64,000 nucleotides of DNA from Actinomycetota bacterium (GTDB lineage: Bacteria > Actinomycetota > Thermoleophilia > UBA2241): contig JAAZAR010000105.1 of the NCBI GenBank assembly GCA_012514235.1, positions 1 through 64,000 of the forward strand, written 5' to 3'. The notes under the pieces were generated by a model. It was given only the letters and a program-made list of their open reading frames with translations, was not told the origin of the DNA and did not search any database. The position numbers and the translations under genes are program-made. Of this stretch, positions 46,614 to 55,453 are shown piece by piece. Position 1 is the first letter of the stretch. Each line of letters starts with the position of its first letter.

Positions 46614-47384
46614 GTGGGCCGGAAGGTGCCGTCGCTGGCGGGATTGGTGCGCGCGCAGGGCGAAGGGTGGCGCGCGTTCATCGGCAGCGCCGAGCATGGT
46701 GAGTCCTGGGCCGCGCCGGGCGTGAGCGTCGGCATCGGCGGCGAGGCGTCGGAGCGGGTCAATCTGGTGGTCGTGCACGGCTCCGGCTCCGTGGACGACG
46801 GCATCGCCGGGGCGGCGGCCGTGCTGCGCCGCCGCGGGCTGCCGGGCAGCGTGTACGCCGCCTCGCCGCTGGCGGCGGAGGCCGGCAGGGCCGCTGCCGC
46901 TCGAGGGTTCACCGCCTCTGCCCAGCTCGCGCTCATGTGCGTGCACGCCGGCGACGTGGTGCGCAGCGAGGACGGGCACCCCACGGTCCGGGTCGCCGGG
47001 CTGGAGGGCGTCCTCGCCGCCGGCGAGATCCTCGCCGACGCCTTCGACCTGCCGGCGGACTGGTGTCAGCGCCTGCTCGGCGTCGGCTTCCCGAGCAGGA
47101 CTGACGCCGCCGCCTTCATCGCCCTCCACGACGGTCGCCCCGTCGCCGTCGCCGGCAGTGCACAGGTGGGCGACGTGGCCGGCATCCACGTCGTCGGCGC
47201 CCGCCTCGCGCACCGACGCAGGGGGGCAGGGACCGCGGCCGTCTCGGCCGCGGTCGAGCACCACCTCCGCGCGGGCGCCCGCTGGTTCGCGGTCTTCTCG
47301 CCGCCGGCCACGGAGCCGTTCTTCGCGGGCCTCGGCTTCGTGGTCGTCGACCACGCGAGCACCTGGGTGCTGCGGCCGGCGTAG
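46614..47384 (+). CDS. GNAT-family N-acetyltransferase
   Basis: GRPVAVAGSAQVGDVAGIHVVGARLAHRRRGAGTAAVSAAVEHHLRAGARWFAVFSPPATEPFFAGLGFVVVDHASTWVL. Confidence 0.8.
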   Translation: MGRKVPSLAGLVRAQGEGWRAFIGSAEHGESWAAPGVSVGIGGEASERVNLVVVHGSGSVDDGIAGAAAVLRRRGLPGSVYAASPLAAEAGRAAAARGFTASAQLALMCVHAGDVVRSEDGHPTVRVAGLEGVLAAGEILADAFDLPADWCQRLLGVGFPSRTDAAAFIALHDGRPVAVAGSAQVGDVAGIHVVGARLAHRRRGAGTAAVSAAVEHHLRAGARWFAVFSPPATEPFFAGLGFVVVDHASTWVLRPA

Positions 47385-47405
47385 CGTGGGCGACTCTTGG
47401 CCGCC

Positions 47406-48383
47406 TCAGATCCATCTCTGGCGGCGGAACCAGACGATCATGCCGACGAGCACGACGACCTGGAGTACCCCCGCCAGCCAGAAGAACGGCCAGAAGCCCT
47501 GGACGCTCCCGATCATCCAGGGGAAGTTCATGCCGAAGAACCCCCCGATGAACGTGAGGGGCATGAAGATGGTGGCGACGATCGTCAGTCTCTTCACGAT
47601 CTCGTTCATCCGGTTGGAGACCGTGGAGAGGTACACGTCCATCGCCCCGCTCAGCAGGTCGCGGTAACTGTCGATGAGGTCGCTGATGCGGATGAGGTGG
47701 TCGTAGACGTCGCGGAAGTACCGCTCCGTGTCCTCGGTCATCCCCGGCAGGTCGACGGCGCCGTTCGTCAGGCGCGCCAGCATGTCGCGCTGCGGCGTCA
47801 CGATCTTGCGCCACGAGACGAGGCGGCGCTTGAGCCGGAAGAGAAGCTGCACCTGCGCGTCGTCCGGACGCTGGAGGATGGCGTCCTCGAGCTCGTCGAT
47901 CCTGTCGTCGAGCGCGCTCAGCCCGGGGAAGAAGCTGTCGGTGAGGGCGTCGAGGACGAGGTGGAGCAGTCTGACGCCGCGGGCGGGCGGCGCGGTGTCC
48001 ACGGTCGCGCGCCGCCGCAGCTCGTCGAACGGCGGGCACGAGTCCCGGCGCACGGTGACCAGGAAGCTCTCGCTGAAGAAGCAGTGGACCTCCACGAGCT
48101 CGTCCCGGTCCTCGTTGGCGCCGTAGGCGACGATGAGCGCGTGGTCGCCGAAGGGCTCGACCTTGGGCCGCTGGCCGAAGTGGTCCACGTCCTCCAGGGC
48201 CAGTGGGTGGAAGTGGAACGCGTCGGCGAGGAGGGCGAGCTCCTCGGTGGCCGGCCGGTACAGGTCGAGCCAGAAGAACTCGCCGTCTTCGAGGTGGCCG
48301 GCCAGCAGGTCGCGGTTGACCTCGTCGTGCACCCCGTGGTCGTCCACCATGAACGACGCCGACTGGGGCGCTGCCGTTGCCAT
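47406..48383 (-). CDS. corA: CorA-family divalent metal (Mg2+) transporter
   Basis: C-term IVATIFMPLTFIGGFFGMNFPWMIGSVQGFWPFFWLAGVLQVVVLVGMIVWFRRQRWI with GMN motif. Confidence 0.93.
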   Translation of the reverse strand: MATAAPQSASFMVDDHGVHDEVNRDLLAGHLEDGEFFWLDLYRPATEELALLADAFHFHPLALEDVDHFGQRPKVEPFGDHALIVAYGANEDRDELVEVHCFFSESFLVTVRRDSCPPFDELRRRATVDTAPPARGVRLLHLVLDALTDSFFPGLSALDDRIDELEDAILQRPDDAQVQLLFRLKRRLVSWRKIVTPQRDMLARLTNGAVDLPGMTEDTERYFRDVYDHLIRISDLIDSYRDLLSGAMDVYLSTVSNRMNEIVKRLTIVATIFMPLTFIGGFFGMNFPWMIGSVQGFWPFFWLAGVLQVVVLVGMIVWFRRQRWI

Positions 48384-48559
48384 AGGCTCTCTCCTGCTGC
48401 CGGGGACGAGGTGCGGCGCGTCGCGCCGGTCGTCCGAGCGTGGCGGCGCGGTCGCGCCCGTCGTCCCTGCATTCGCGGCGCGGACGGCTGTTCCTAGGTC
48501 CGCGCCGCCCGTCACTCCGTCGCCCTGGCGTCTCCGACCCCGGCGAGACGCCCGGACGC

Positions 48560-48588
48560 GTGACGCGTGCGGGGATTCCGTGTATACT
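48560..48588 (+). promoter_or_regulatory. putative promoter of the infC operon
   Basis: GTGACG (4/6 to TTGACA) - 17 nt - TATACT (48583-48588). Confidence 0.5.
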
Positions 48589-48656
48589 GCCCTGCGCCAG
48601 AAGAGGGAGCTTGCGAGCACCCCACCCTGCGCCCGCTGGTAGGCCGACAGGGTACA

Positions 48657-48704
48657 CTCACGAGAAAGGAGATCGTGAGGGCTCGCCGTTGGCGAGCCTT
48701 TTTT
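48657..48704 (+). promoter_or_regulatory. infC 5' leader: upstream hairpin plus Rho-independent terminator (attenuator)
   Basis: ctcacga-gaaaggaga-tcgtgag (48657-48679), then ggctcgcc-gtt-ggcgagcc-TTTTTT (48680-48704), 39 nt before the infC ATG at 48743. Confidence 0.8.
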
Positions 48705-48746
48705 CGTCTATGGGCAGACCATTTTCTCCAAGAGACAGGTTCATGA
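48675..48746 (+). CDS. putative 23-codon leader ORF overlapping the infC start
   Basis: aaaggagatcGTG; [30 protein letters not shown] overlaps infC ATG (tcATGA). Confidence 0.4.
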   Translation: MRARRWRAFFRLWADHFLQETGS

Positions 48747-49267
48747 GGGATCGGGCCAACGAGCCCAGGATCCGCATCAACGACGGCATCACGGTGCCGC
48801 AGGTGCGCCTCATCAGCGAGACCGGTGAGCAGCTGGGCGTCAAGCCCATCCGGTTCGCCCAGGACTACGCGGCCGACAAGAACCTCGACCTCGTCGAGGT
48901 CGCGCCGAACGCCGACCCGCCAGTCTGCCGGGTCATGAACTACAGCAAGTATCGCTATGAGCAGGAGCTCAAGGCCAAGCAGGCGCGCAAACACCAGAGC
49001 CAGATCACCATCAAGGAGATCAAGTTCCGGCCCAAGGTCGGCCAGCACGACTACGAGACCAAGAAGGGTCACGTCGTGCGCTTTCTCGAGCACAAGGACA
49101 AAGTGAAGGTGACGATCATGTTCCGGGGGCGCGAGATGGTCCATCCGGAGCGCGGCGAGAAGCTGCTTCTACGGCTCGCCGAAGACGTCAAGGATCTCGG
49201 CGTCATCGAGTCCATGCCCGTGCAGGACGGGCGCAACATGGTCATGATGCTCGCGCCGGTGAAGTAG
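48743..49267 (+). CDS. infC: translation initiation factor IF-3
   Basis: [84 protein letters not shown]; start 48743 or 48710. Confidence 0.97.
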   Translation: MRDRANEPRIRINDGITVPQVRLISETGEQLGVKPIRFAQDYAADKNLDLVEVAPNADPPVCRVMNYSKYRYEQELKAKQARKHQSQITIKEIKFRPKVGQHDYETKKGHVVRFLEHKDKVKVTIMFRGREMVHPERGEKLLLRLAEDVKDLGVIESMPVQDGRNMVMMLAPVK

Positions 49268-49283
49268 CTGGGAGGAGGTACGG

Positions 49284-49481
49284 ATGCCGAAGACCAAGAC
49301 TCACAGCGCCTCCAAGAAGCGCTTCCGTCTCACCGCCAAGGGCAAGCTGGTCCGTCGTCACGGGATGAAGAGTCACATTCTCGAGCACAAGACCGCGAAG
49401 CGTAAGCGGGGCTTCCGCAAGATGTGCGACGTCAGCCAGGCCGATTCGAAGGGGATCAAGCGCCTGCTCGGGCTCCGCTGA
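49284..49481 (+). CDS. rpmI: ribosomal protein bL35
   Basis: MPKTKTHSASKKRFRLTAKGKLVRRHGMKSHILEHKTAKRKRGFRKMCDVSQAD. Confidence 0.97.
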   Translation: MPKTKTHSASKKRFRLTAKGKLVRRHGMKSHILEHKTAKRKRGFRKMCDVSQADSKGIKRLLGLR

Positions 49482-49558
49482 GCTTGGGAGAAGACCCACG
49501 ATCCTGACCCGTTCGGGCAGCTTCTGCCCGTCCGGCGTTGTTCCAAGGAGTACGGACC

Positions 49559-49930
49559 ATGTCTCGTGTCAAACGAAGCGTCACCGCGCGCAAGAAGCGC
49601 CGCAAGGTACTGGATCAGGCCAAGGGCTACCGCGCGACCAAGAACTCCAGCTACAAGAGGGCCAAGGAGCAGGTCCAGCGCAGCGGCCAGTACGCCTATC
49701 GCGACCGCCGCGTGCGCAAGCGCGAGTTCCGCAAGCTGTGGATCGTGCGCATCAACGCCGGCGCGCGCGAGAACGGCATGTCCTACAACCAGTTCATGCA
49801 CGGTCTGCAGCTCGCGCAGATCGAGCTCGACCGCAAGATCCTCGCCGAGCTCGCCGTGAGCGACCCGACGTACTTCGCCTCGCTCGTCGAGCAGGCCCGC
49901 GCGGCCATCGACGCGAGCAAGGCCGCCTGA
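49559..49930 (+). CDS. rplT: ribosomal protein bL20
   Basis: [103 protein letters not shown]. Confidence 0.98.
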   Translation: MSRVKRSVTARKKRRKVLDQAKGYRATKNSSYKRAKEQVQRSGQYAYRDRRVRKREFRKLWIVRINAGARENGMSYNQFMHGLQLAQIELDRKILAELAVSDPTYFASLVEQARAAIDASKAA

Positions 49931-49966
49931 GGCGGGGGCGAGTCGCTTGGGGTTTTCGACGCACCG

Positions 49967-50842
49967 CTGAGCAGCACGCAGAACGCCCTCGTCAAGCGAG
50001 CGGCGTCGCTGCGCCGACGCAAGTTCCGCGACCGCGAAGGCGCCTTCCTGGCGGAGGGCGTCGACGTGGTCGCGGCTGCGTTGGCGGCCGGCTGGCGGCC
50101 GCAGGCCGTGTTTCTGAGGGAGGAGGCCGCGGACGAGCTCGACGAGCGCCTCGGCCTCGTGCCGGGCGGCGCGGGCGCGCAGCCGTCCGCTGCGGGCCCG
50201 CCTCCCGGCGTGTTCGTCGTGACCGAGCGGGTCGCGGCGCACATCTCCACGCTCGACACGCCGGCCGACGTGGTGGCCGTGCTGCCGCTGCCGGAGCGCC
50301 GGCCGCTGGCCTCGGTGCTGCCGGTGCCGGCCGGCGACGCGCTCGTCGTGTACGTGGACGGCGTGCAGGACCCCGGCAACGTGGGCACGCTCATCCGGGC
50401 GGCGGCCGCCTTCGGCGCCTCCGCCCTCGTCACGTCGCCCACGTCGGCCGACCCGTACGCGCCGAAGACGGTGCGGGCCACCATGGGCGCCCTGTTCGCC
50501 CTGCCCGTGCTCACCGGTCTGCAGCCGGCGGACGTCGCCGGCCGGCTGCCGGACGCGGCGGTGTACGGCCTCGCCGCCCACGGCGGCGAGCCTCTGACCG
50601 CCGCCGGTCTCACCCGGCCGGCCGTGCTCGTGGTCGGCGCGGAACGCGCCGGCGTCTCCGAGACCGCCGCGGCGCTCGTCGACCGCCTCGTGACCATCCC
50701 GCTCGCCCCGGGATCCGCGGATGCGGTCGAGAGCCTGAACGCCGGGGTCGCCGGCGCGATCGCCCTCTACGAGTTCTCGCGCCGGACCGCCGGCGCTCCG
50801 GAAGACCCGTCACGTCGCCCCACGGCGGCGCAGGAAGGATGA
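49967..50842 (+). CDS. rlmB: TrmH-family RNA (2'-O) methyltransferase (RlmB-like); start codon unclear (CTG 49967? or annotated GTG 50066)
   Basis: LSSTQNALVKRAASLRRRKFRDREGAFLAEGVDVVAAALAAGWRPQAVFL...YVDGVQDPGNVGTLIRAAAAFGASALVTSPTSADPYAPKTVRATMGALFALPVL...AERAGVSETAAALVDRLVTIPLAPGSADAVESLNAGVAGAIALYEFSR. Confidence 0.88.
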   Translation: MSSTQNALVKRAASLRRRKFRDREGAFLAEGVDVVAAALAAGWRPQAVFLREEAADELDERLGLVPGGAGAQPSAAGPPPGVFVVTERVAAHISTLDTPADVVAVLPLPERRPLASVLPVPAGDALVVYVDGVQDPGNVGTLIRAAAAFGASALVTSPTSADPYAPKTVRATMGALFALPVLTGLQPADVAGRLPDAAVYGLAAHGGEPLTAAGLTRPAVLVVGAERAGVSETAAALVDRLVTIPLAPGSADAVESLNAGVAGAIALYEFSRRTAGAPEDPSRRPTAAQEG

Positions 50843-51939
50843 CCCAGATGGATGACGCACAGCTGCAGGAGCTGAAACAACGAGCACCGGGCCTCGCGGC
50901 CATCTACCGCACGGGCCGCGACACCATCCTGCGCGCCCACGACCTGGCCACGCTGGAGCAGGCGCGCATCCAGGTCCTGGGGCGCAAGAGCCCGCTCACC
51001 GAGTTCCTCCGCGCCATCCCGGGTCTGCCTGCCGACGAGCGGCCGCTGGTCGGCAAGGGCGGCAACCTCATCCGCAAGGAGCTCGATGCGCTCGTGGAGG
51101 AGCGCGAGGCCGAGCTCAAGCGCGAAGCGCTCTCGGCCTCGCTGGCCCACGAGCGCATCGACGTCACGCTCCCCGGTCAGTCGTTCCCGGCGGGGCACGA
51201 GCACCTGATCACCCAGACCATGCGCGAGGTCGAGGACATCTTCATCGGCCTCGGCTACAGCATCGCAGAGGGTCCCGAGGTCGAGCTGGACTACTACAAC
51301 TTCACGGCGCTGAACACGCCGCCGAGCCATCCCGCGCGCTCCGCCCACGACACCTTCTGGATCGTGGAGCAGCGCGAGACCATGCCGGAGGCCGTCCTGG
51401 ACGCCGACCGCGGCGTGCTCCTGCGTACCCACACCTCTCCCGTCCAGGTGCGCGTCATGGAGCGCCAGAAGCCGCCGGTGTACGTGCTCTGTCTCGGCAA
51501 GGTCTACCGGCGTGACTCCGACGCCACGCACACGCCGATGTTCCATCAGGTCGAGGGCCTCGTCGTGGACGAGGGCATCACGCTGGCGGACCTCAAGGGC
51601 ACCGTGGCGCACTTCGCGCGCAGGTTCTTCGGGCCGGACCGGACCATCAGGGTCCGGCCCCACTTCTTCCCGTTCACGGAGCCGAGCATCGAGGTGGACG
51701 TCGACTGCGGGCTCTGCGGCGGCAAGGGGTGCCGCTCGTGCAAGCACTCCGGCTGGCTCGAGATCATGGGCGCCGGCATGGTCGACCCGGCGGTCTACGA
51801 CTTCGTCGACTACGACCCGGAGCGGGTCAGCGGCTTCGCCTTCGGCATGGGGGTGGAGCGCATGGCGATGCTCAAGCACGGCATCCCTGACCTGCGCCTG
51901 TTCTACGAGAACGACGTCCGCTTCCTGCGGCAGTTCTGA
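50839..51939 (+). CDS. pheS: phenylalanyl-tRNA synthetase alpha subunit
   Basis: HEHLITQTMREVEDIFIGLGYSIAEGPEVELDYYNFTALNTPPSHPARSAHDTFWI...TPMFHQVEGLVVDEGITLADLKGT...YDPERVSGFAFGMGVERMAMLKHGIPDLRLFYENDVRFLRQF. Confidence 0.98.
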   Translation: MTQMDDAQLQELKQRAPGLAAIYRTGRDTILRAHDLATLEQARIQVLGRKSPLTEFLRAIPGLPADERPLVGKGGNLIRKELDALVEEREAELKREALSASLAHERIDVTLPGQSFPAGHEHLITQTMREVEDIFIGLGYSIAEGPEVELDYYNFTALNTPPSHPARSAHDTFWIVEQRETMPEAVLDADRGVLLRTHTSPVQVRVMERQKPPVYVLCLGKVYRRDSDATHTPMFHQVEGLVVDEGITLADLKGTVAHFARRFFGPDRTIRVRPHFFPFTEPSIEVDVDCGLCGGKGCRSCKHSGWLEIMGAGMVDPAVYDFVDYDPERVSGFAFGMGVERMAMLKHGIPDLRLFYENDVRFLRQF

Positions 51940-51954
51940 GGGAGGCGGATCACG

Positions 51955-54438
51955 ATGAGAGTCCCATTCAGCTGGATCAAGGAGTACGTCGCCTGGGAGG
52001 GCAACACGGTCGAGGAGATGGCCGAGGTCCTCACCATGAGCGGCACCGAGGTCGAGGGCATCCACTGGGTCGGCGCGCCGCGCGATCCGGAGAACCTCGC
52101 GCGGTTCGTGGTCGGCAAGGTGCTGACCAAGGAGAAGCATCCCAACGCCGACAAGCTCAACCTGTGCACGGTCGAGGTGGGGGAGGGCAACGGCGGCGTG
52201 CGGCAGATCGTGTGCGGTGCGCACAACTTCGAGGCAGGAGCCACCGTACCGGTGTCGCTGAGCGGCGCCGTGCTGGAGAACGGTCTCAAGCTGAGGAAGG
52301 CCAACCTGCGCGGCGTCGAGAGCGACGGCATGATCCTGAGCGAGCAGGAGCTCGGCTACGAGCAGAAGAGCCCGGGCATCGCCGTGCTGCCCGACGAGTG
52401 GACGGTCGGGGCGCCGCTCCAGGACTACCTGCCGGTGAGCGAGGCCGTGCTCGAGCTCGAGCTGACGTCCAACAGGCCCGACTGCTTCAGCATCTACGGC
52501 ATCGCGCGCGAGGTCGCGGCGGCGGCCCGGGTGGAGCTCGCGCCGCCGCCGGTCGCGCCTCCGGCGGCGTTCGGCGGCGCCCCGGCGGCCGAGGTCGTCC
52601 AGGTCGAGATCGCCGATCCCGACCTCTGCCCGCGGTACGGGGCTACCGTCGTCCGCGGGGTGACGATCGAGGACTCGCCGGCGTGGCTCAAGGCCCGCCT
52701 CACGCACGCCGGCATGCGGCCCATCAACAACGTCGTCGACGTGACCAACTACGTCATGCTGGCCTACGGCCAGCCGCTGCACGCGTTCGACGCCGGCAAG
52801 ATCCGCGGCGGCAAGCTGATCGTCCGCCGCGCCTCGGCCGGCGAGCGGATCGTCACCCTCGACGGCGTGCAGCGGACGCTCGACGACGAGATGCTGGTGA
52901 TCGCCGACGTCGAGCGCCCGCTGGTCATCGCCGGCGTGTTCGGCAGCCAGGATGCCGAGATCGACGAGCACACCACCGACCTGGTGCTCGAGGCCGCCAC
53001 CTTCTCCGGCCCGAGCATCCTGCGCACCGAGCTGCACACCGGCATCCGCAGCGAGGCGAGCAACCGGTTCGAGAAGGGCATCGACCCGAATCTCGTACCC
53101 GGCGCGCTCGACTTCGCCGACCGGCTGTTCGCCGAACTCTGCGGCGGCACCGTCGCGCCGGGCATGGTCGACGCCGGCGGCGCGCCGCCGGCGCCCGCGC
53201 CGCTGCGCTATCGCCCGGCCAGGGCCGATGCCCTGCTCGGCTACGAGGTCCCATCCGCCGAGCAGGCCGGGATCCTGCGCCGGCTGGAGTGCGAAATATA
53301 CGAGAGCGACGCCGGCGGGTGGACGGTCACGCCGCCGACGTTCCGGCCGGACCTCACCCGTGAGGTCGACCTCATCGAGGAGGTCGGCCGCATCGCCGGC
53401 TACGGCCGCGCGCCGGAGACGCTGCCACGCCACGCCACTGCCGGGGCGCTCACGGTGCCGCAACAGGTGCGGCGGGCCGTGCGGCGCGCCCTCGCCGGCT
53501 GCGGCCTCCACGAGGTCATCACCTACACGTTCATCGGGCCTGACGCTCTCGCACCGCTCGGCCTGCCCGAGGGCGACGTCCGTCTGGACCCCGTCAGGCT
53601 GTCCAATCCCATGAGCGTCGAGCAGTCCGTGATGCGGACCATGCTCCTGCCCGGCCTCCTGAAGGCGGTCAAGGACAACATCGACAAGCTCAACGACCCG
53701 CCGAACCTCTTCGAGATCGGCAACGTCTACCTGTGGGACGAGCCGGTGCCGGCGCCCGAGCACGCCGCCGAGCCGGGCGCCATGCTGCCCAGCGAGCCGG
53801 AGGCGCTGGCCATCGTCCTCTCCGGGCCCATCGGGAGCGACGAGTGGACCGGCGCCGGCCGCCCGACCGACTTCTACACGCTCAAGGGCTGCGTGGACAG
53901 GCTCCTCAGCTCGGTCGGCCTGACGGCCGACTACGCGCCGCTCGGCGAGGAGGCGGCGCGCTTTCCGTACCTGCACCCCGGCAAGTCGGCACGGGTAAGC
54001 GCGCACCCGGCCGGCGACCTCGGCGTCCTGGGCCAGGTGCGCCCCGACGTCGCCGCCGCCTACGGCATCGAGGACCAGGCCGTCTACACGGCGTCGCTCA
54101 GCATGGACAGGATCGCTCCGGCGGCGCTGCGGACCACGGCGTTCGAGGACCTGGGCGCTTACCCACCCGCCACGCAGGACCTCGCCGTGGTCGTGAGCCG
54201 GGACGTCCCAGCGGCGGCCGTGGTGGAGCAGTCGCGCCGTGCCGGCGGCAAGCTGGTGCGCAGCGTCCGCGTCTTCGACGTGTACGAGGGCGACCAGGTT
54301 CCGGCGGACAAGCGCTCGCTGGCTCTCCGCGTCGTCATGCGCTCGCCGGAGCGCACGCTGAACGACAAGGACATCAGCGGCGTGCGCGCCAAGATCATCA
54401 AGGCGCTCGAGCGGGAGTTCCAGGCCACGCTGCGGTGA
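51955..54438 (+). CDS. pheT: phenylalanyl-tRNA synthetase beta subunit
   Basis: MRVPFSWIKEYV...VGKVLTKEKHPNADKLNLCTVEVGE...MRPINNVVDVTNYVMLAYGQPLHAFDAGKI...RPDLTREVDLIEEVGRIAGYGRAPETLPRHATAG; FDX-ACB C-terminus. Confidence 0.98.
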   Translation: MRVPFSWIKEYVAWEGNTVEEMAEVLTMSGTEVEGIHWVGAPRDPENLARFVVGKVLTKEKHPNADKLNLCTVEVGEGNGGVRQIVCGAHNFEAGATVPVSLSGAVLENGLKLRKANLRGVESDGMILSEQELGYEQKSPGIAVLPDEWTVGAPLQDYLPVSEAVLELELTSNRPDCFSIYGIAREVAAAARVELAPPPVAPPAAFGGAPAAEVVQVEIADPDLCPRYGATVVRGVTIEDSPAWLKARLTHAGMRPINNVVDVTNYVMLAYGQPLHAFDAGKIRGGKLIVRRASAGERIVTLDGVQRTLDDEMLVIADVERPLVIAGVFGSQDAEIDEHTTDLVLEAATFSGPSILRTELHTGIRSEASNRFEKGIDPNLVPGALDFADRLFAELCGGTVAPGMVDAGGAPPAPAPLRYRPARADALLGYEVPSAEQAGILRRLECEIYESDAGGWTVTPPTFRPDLTREVDLIEEVGRIAGYGRAPETLPRHATAGALTVPQQVRRAVRRALAGCGLHEVITYTFIGPDALAPLGLPEGDVRLDPVRLSNPMSVEQSVMRTMLLPGLLKAVKDNIDKLNDPPNLFEIGNVYLWDEPVPAPEHAAEPGAMLPSEPEALAIVLSGPIGSDEWTGAGRPTDFYTLKGCVDRLLSSVGLTADYAPLGEEAARFPYLHPGKSARVSAHPAGDLGVLGQVRPDVAAAYGIEDQAVYTASLSMDRIAPAALRTTAFEDLGAYPPATQDLAVVVSRDVPAAAVVEQSRRAGGKLVRSVRVFDVYEGDQVPADKRSLALRVVMRSPERTLNDKDISGVRAKIIKALEREFQATLR

Positions 54439-54463
54439 CTCGGCGGGCGCGTCCCAGCGCGAC

Positions 54464-54508
54464 GAAGGGGCGAGGGAGAAGGCCTCACGGCCGCTCCCTC
54501 GCCCCTTC
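54464..54508. terminator. 15-bp hairpin with structured loop between convergent pheT and porB-like genes
   Basis: gaaggggcgagggag aaggcctcacggccg ctccctcgccccttc. Confidence 0.75.
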
Positions 54509-54542
54509 CGCCTTCAGGGACGGGCGGGTGGCGCCGCCCCGG

Positions 54543-55445
54543 TCAGCCGGCGCCGCCTGAGTACGTACTCCACTTGGCGTCCACCCGCGCCTGCACGTCG
54601 GCGGCCTGCTCGGGCGACATGACGCGGAAGCGGACCTGGGACTTCAGGTACTCCTCCACCGGCTTGCGCGTCCCCGCCTTCAGCGTCTTCGCTGAAGCGC
54701 CGGTCAGGCGGAACACGCCCTTCTCCACTTCGTAGAGGTCCCAGTAGCCGGTCTTCACGGCGAGCTCGCCGACGCGCACCGTGTAGCGCGCGTCGAAGCC
54801 CCAGCCGGGCGGGCAGGGCGTGTGGATGTGGATGTACTTGACGCCCTTCAGCGAGATCGCCTTCTTGACCTTGTCGTGGAGGTCGAGCGGGTAGGCGGCG
54901 GAGGCCGTCGCCACGTAGTCGATGCCGTGCGCGGTCATGATGGCCGCGACGTCCTTCTTCTGCTGGAGCTTGCCCTTGAAGGGCGTGTTGGAGGTGATCG
55001 CGCCCTGCGGTGTGGTGCCGGAGCGCTGCACGCCGGTGTTCATGTAGCCCTCGTTGTCGTAGCACATGAACAGGAAATCGTCGCCGCGCTCGGAGGCCCC
55101 CGAGAGCGACTGGATGCCGATGTCGGCCGTGCCGCCGTCGCCTGCCCAGGCCACCACGTTGACGTGGTCCTTGCCCTGGGCCTTCAGTGCTTCGAGGACG
55201 CCGGTGGCCGCCGCCGCCGTGCAGGCGAAGGTCGTGTTGAGGCTGGGCAGCTTGGTGGTGGCGACGGGGAAGAGGCCCTGCAGGACGGTCAGGCAGCTGG
55301 GCGGCACGATGACGATGGTGTCCGGGCCGAGCGCCTTGAGGCCGATGCGGTACGCGATGCCCAGGCCGCAGCCCGTGCAGGCCCTGTTGCCGGGGTGGAC
55401 GTACTCTTCCACCGGCAGCGAGAGGATCGTGGTCCTGGTGGTCAT
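54543..55445 (-). CDS. 2-oxoacid:ferredoxin oxidoreductase beta (TPP-binding) subunit
   Basis: NRACTGCGLGIAYRIGLKALGPDTIVIVPPSCLTVLQGLFPVATTKLPSLNTTFACTAAAATGVLEALKAQGKDHVNVVAWAGDGGTADIGIQSLSGASERGDDFLFMCYDNEGYMNTGVQRSGTTPQGA. Confidence 0.95.
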   Translation of the reverse strand: MTTRTTILSLPVEEYVHPGNRACTGCGLGIAYRIGLKALGPDTIVIVPPSCLTVLQGLFPVATTKLPSLNTTFACTAAAATGVLEALKAQGKDHVNVVAWAGDGGTADIGIQSLSGASERGDDFLFMCYDNEGYMNTGVQRSGTTPQGAITSNTPFKGKLQQKKDVAAIMTAHGIDYVATASAAYPLDLHDKVKKAISLKGVKYIHIHTPCPPGWGFDARYTVRVGELAVKTGYWDLYEVEKGVFRLTGASAKTLKAGTRKPVEEYLKSQVRFRVMSPEQAADVQARVDAKWSTYSGGAG

Positions 55446-55453
55446 GCTGTCTC

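Noticed and set aside
50767-54006. 1079-aa minus-strand ORF antisense to rlmB/pheS/pheT
   Set aside because: Arg/Asp/His/Ala/Leu/Gly/Val-biased, low-complexity translation opposite clear conserved genes; typical GC-rich shadow ORF.
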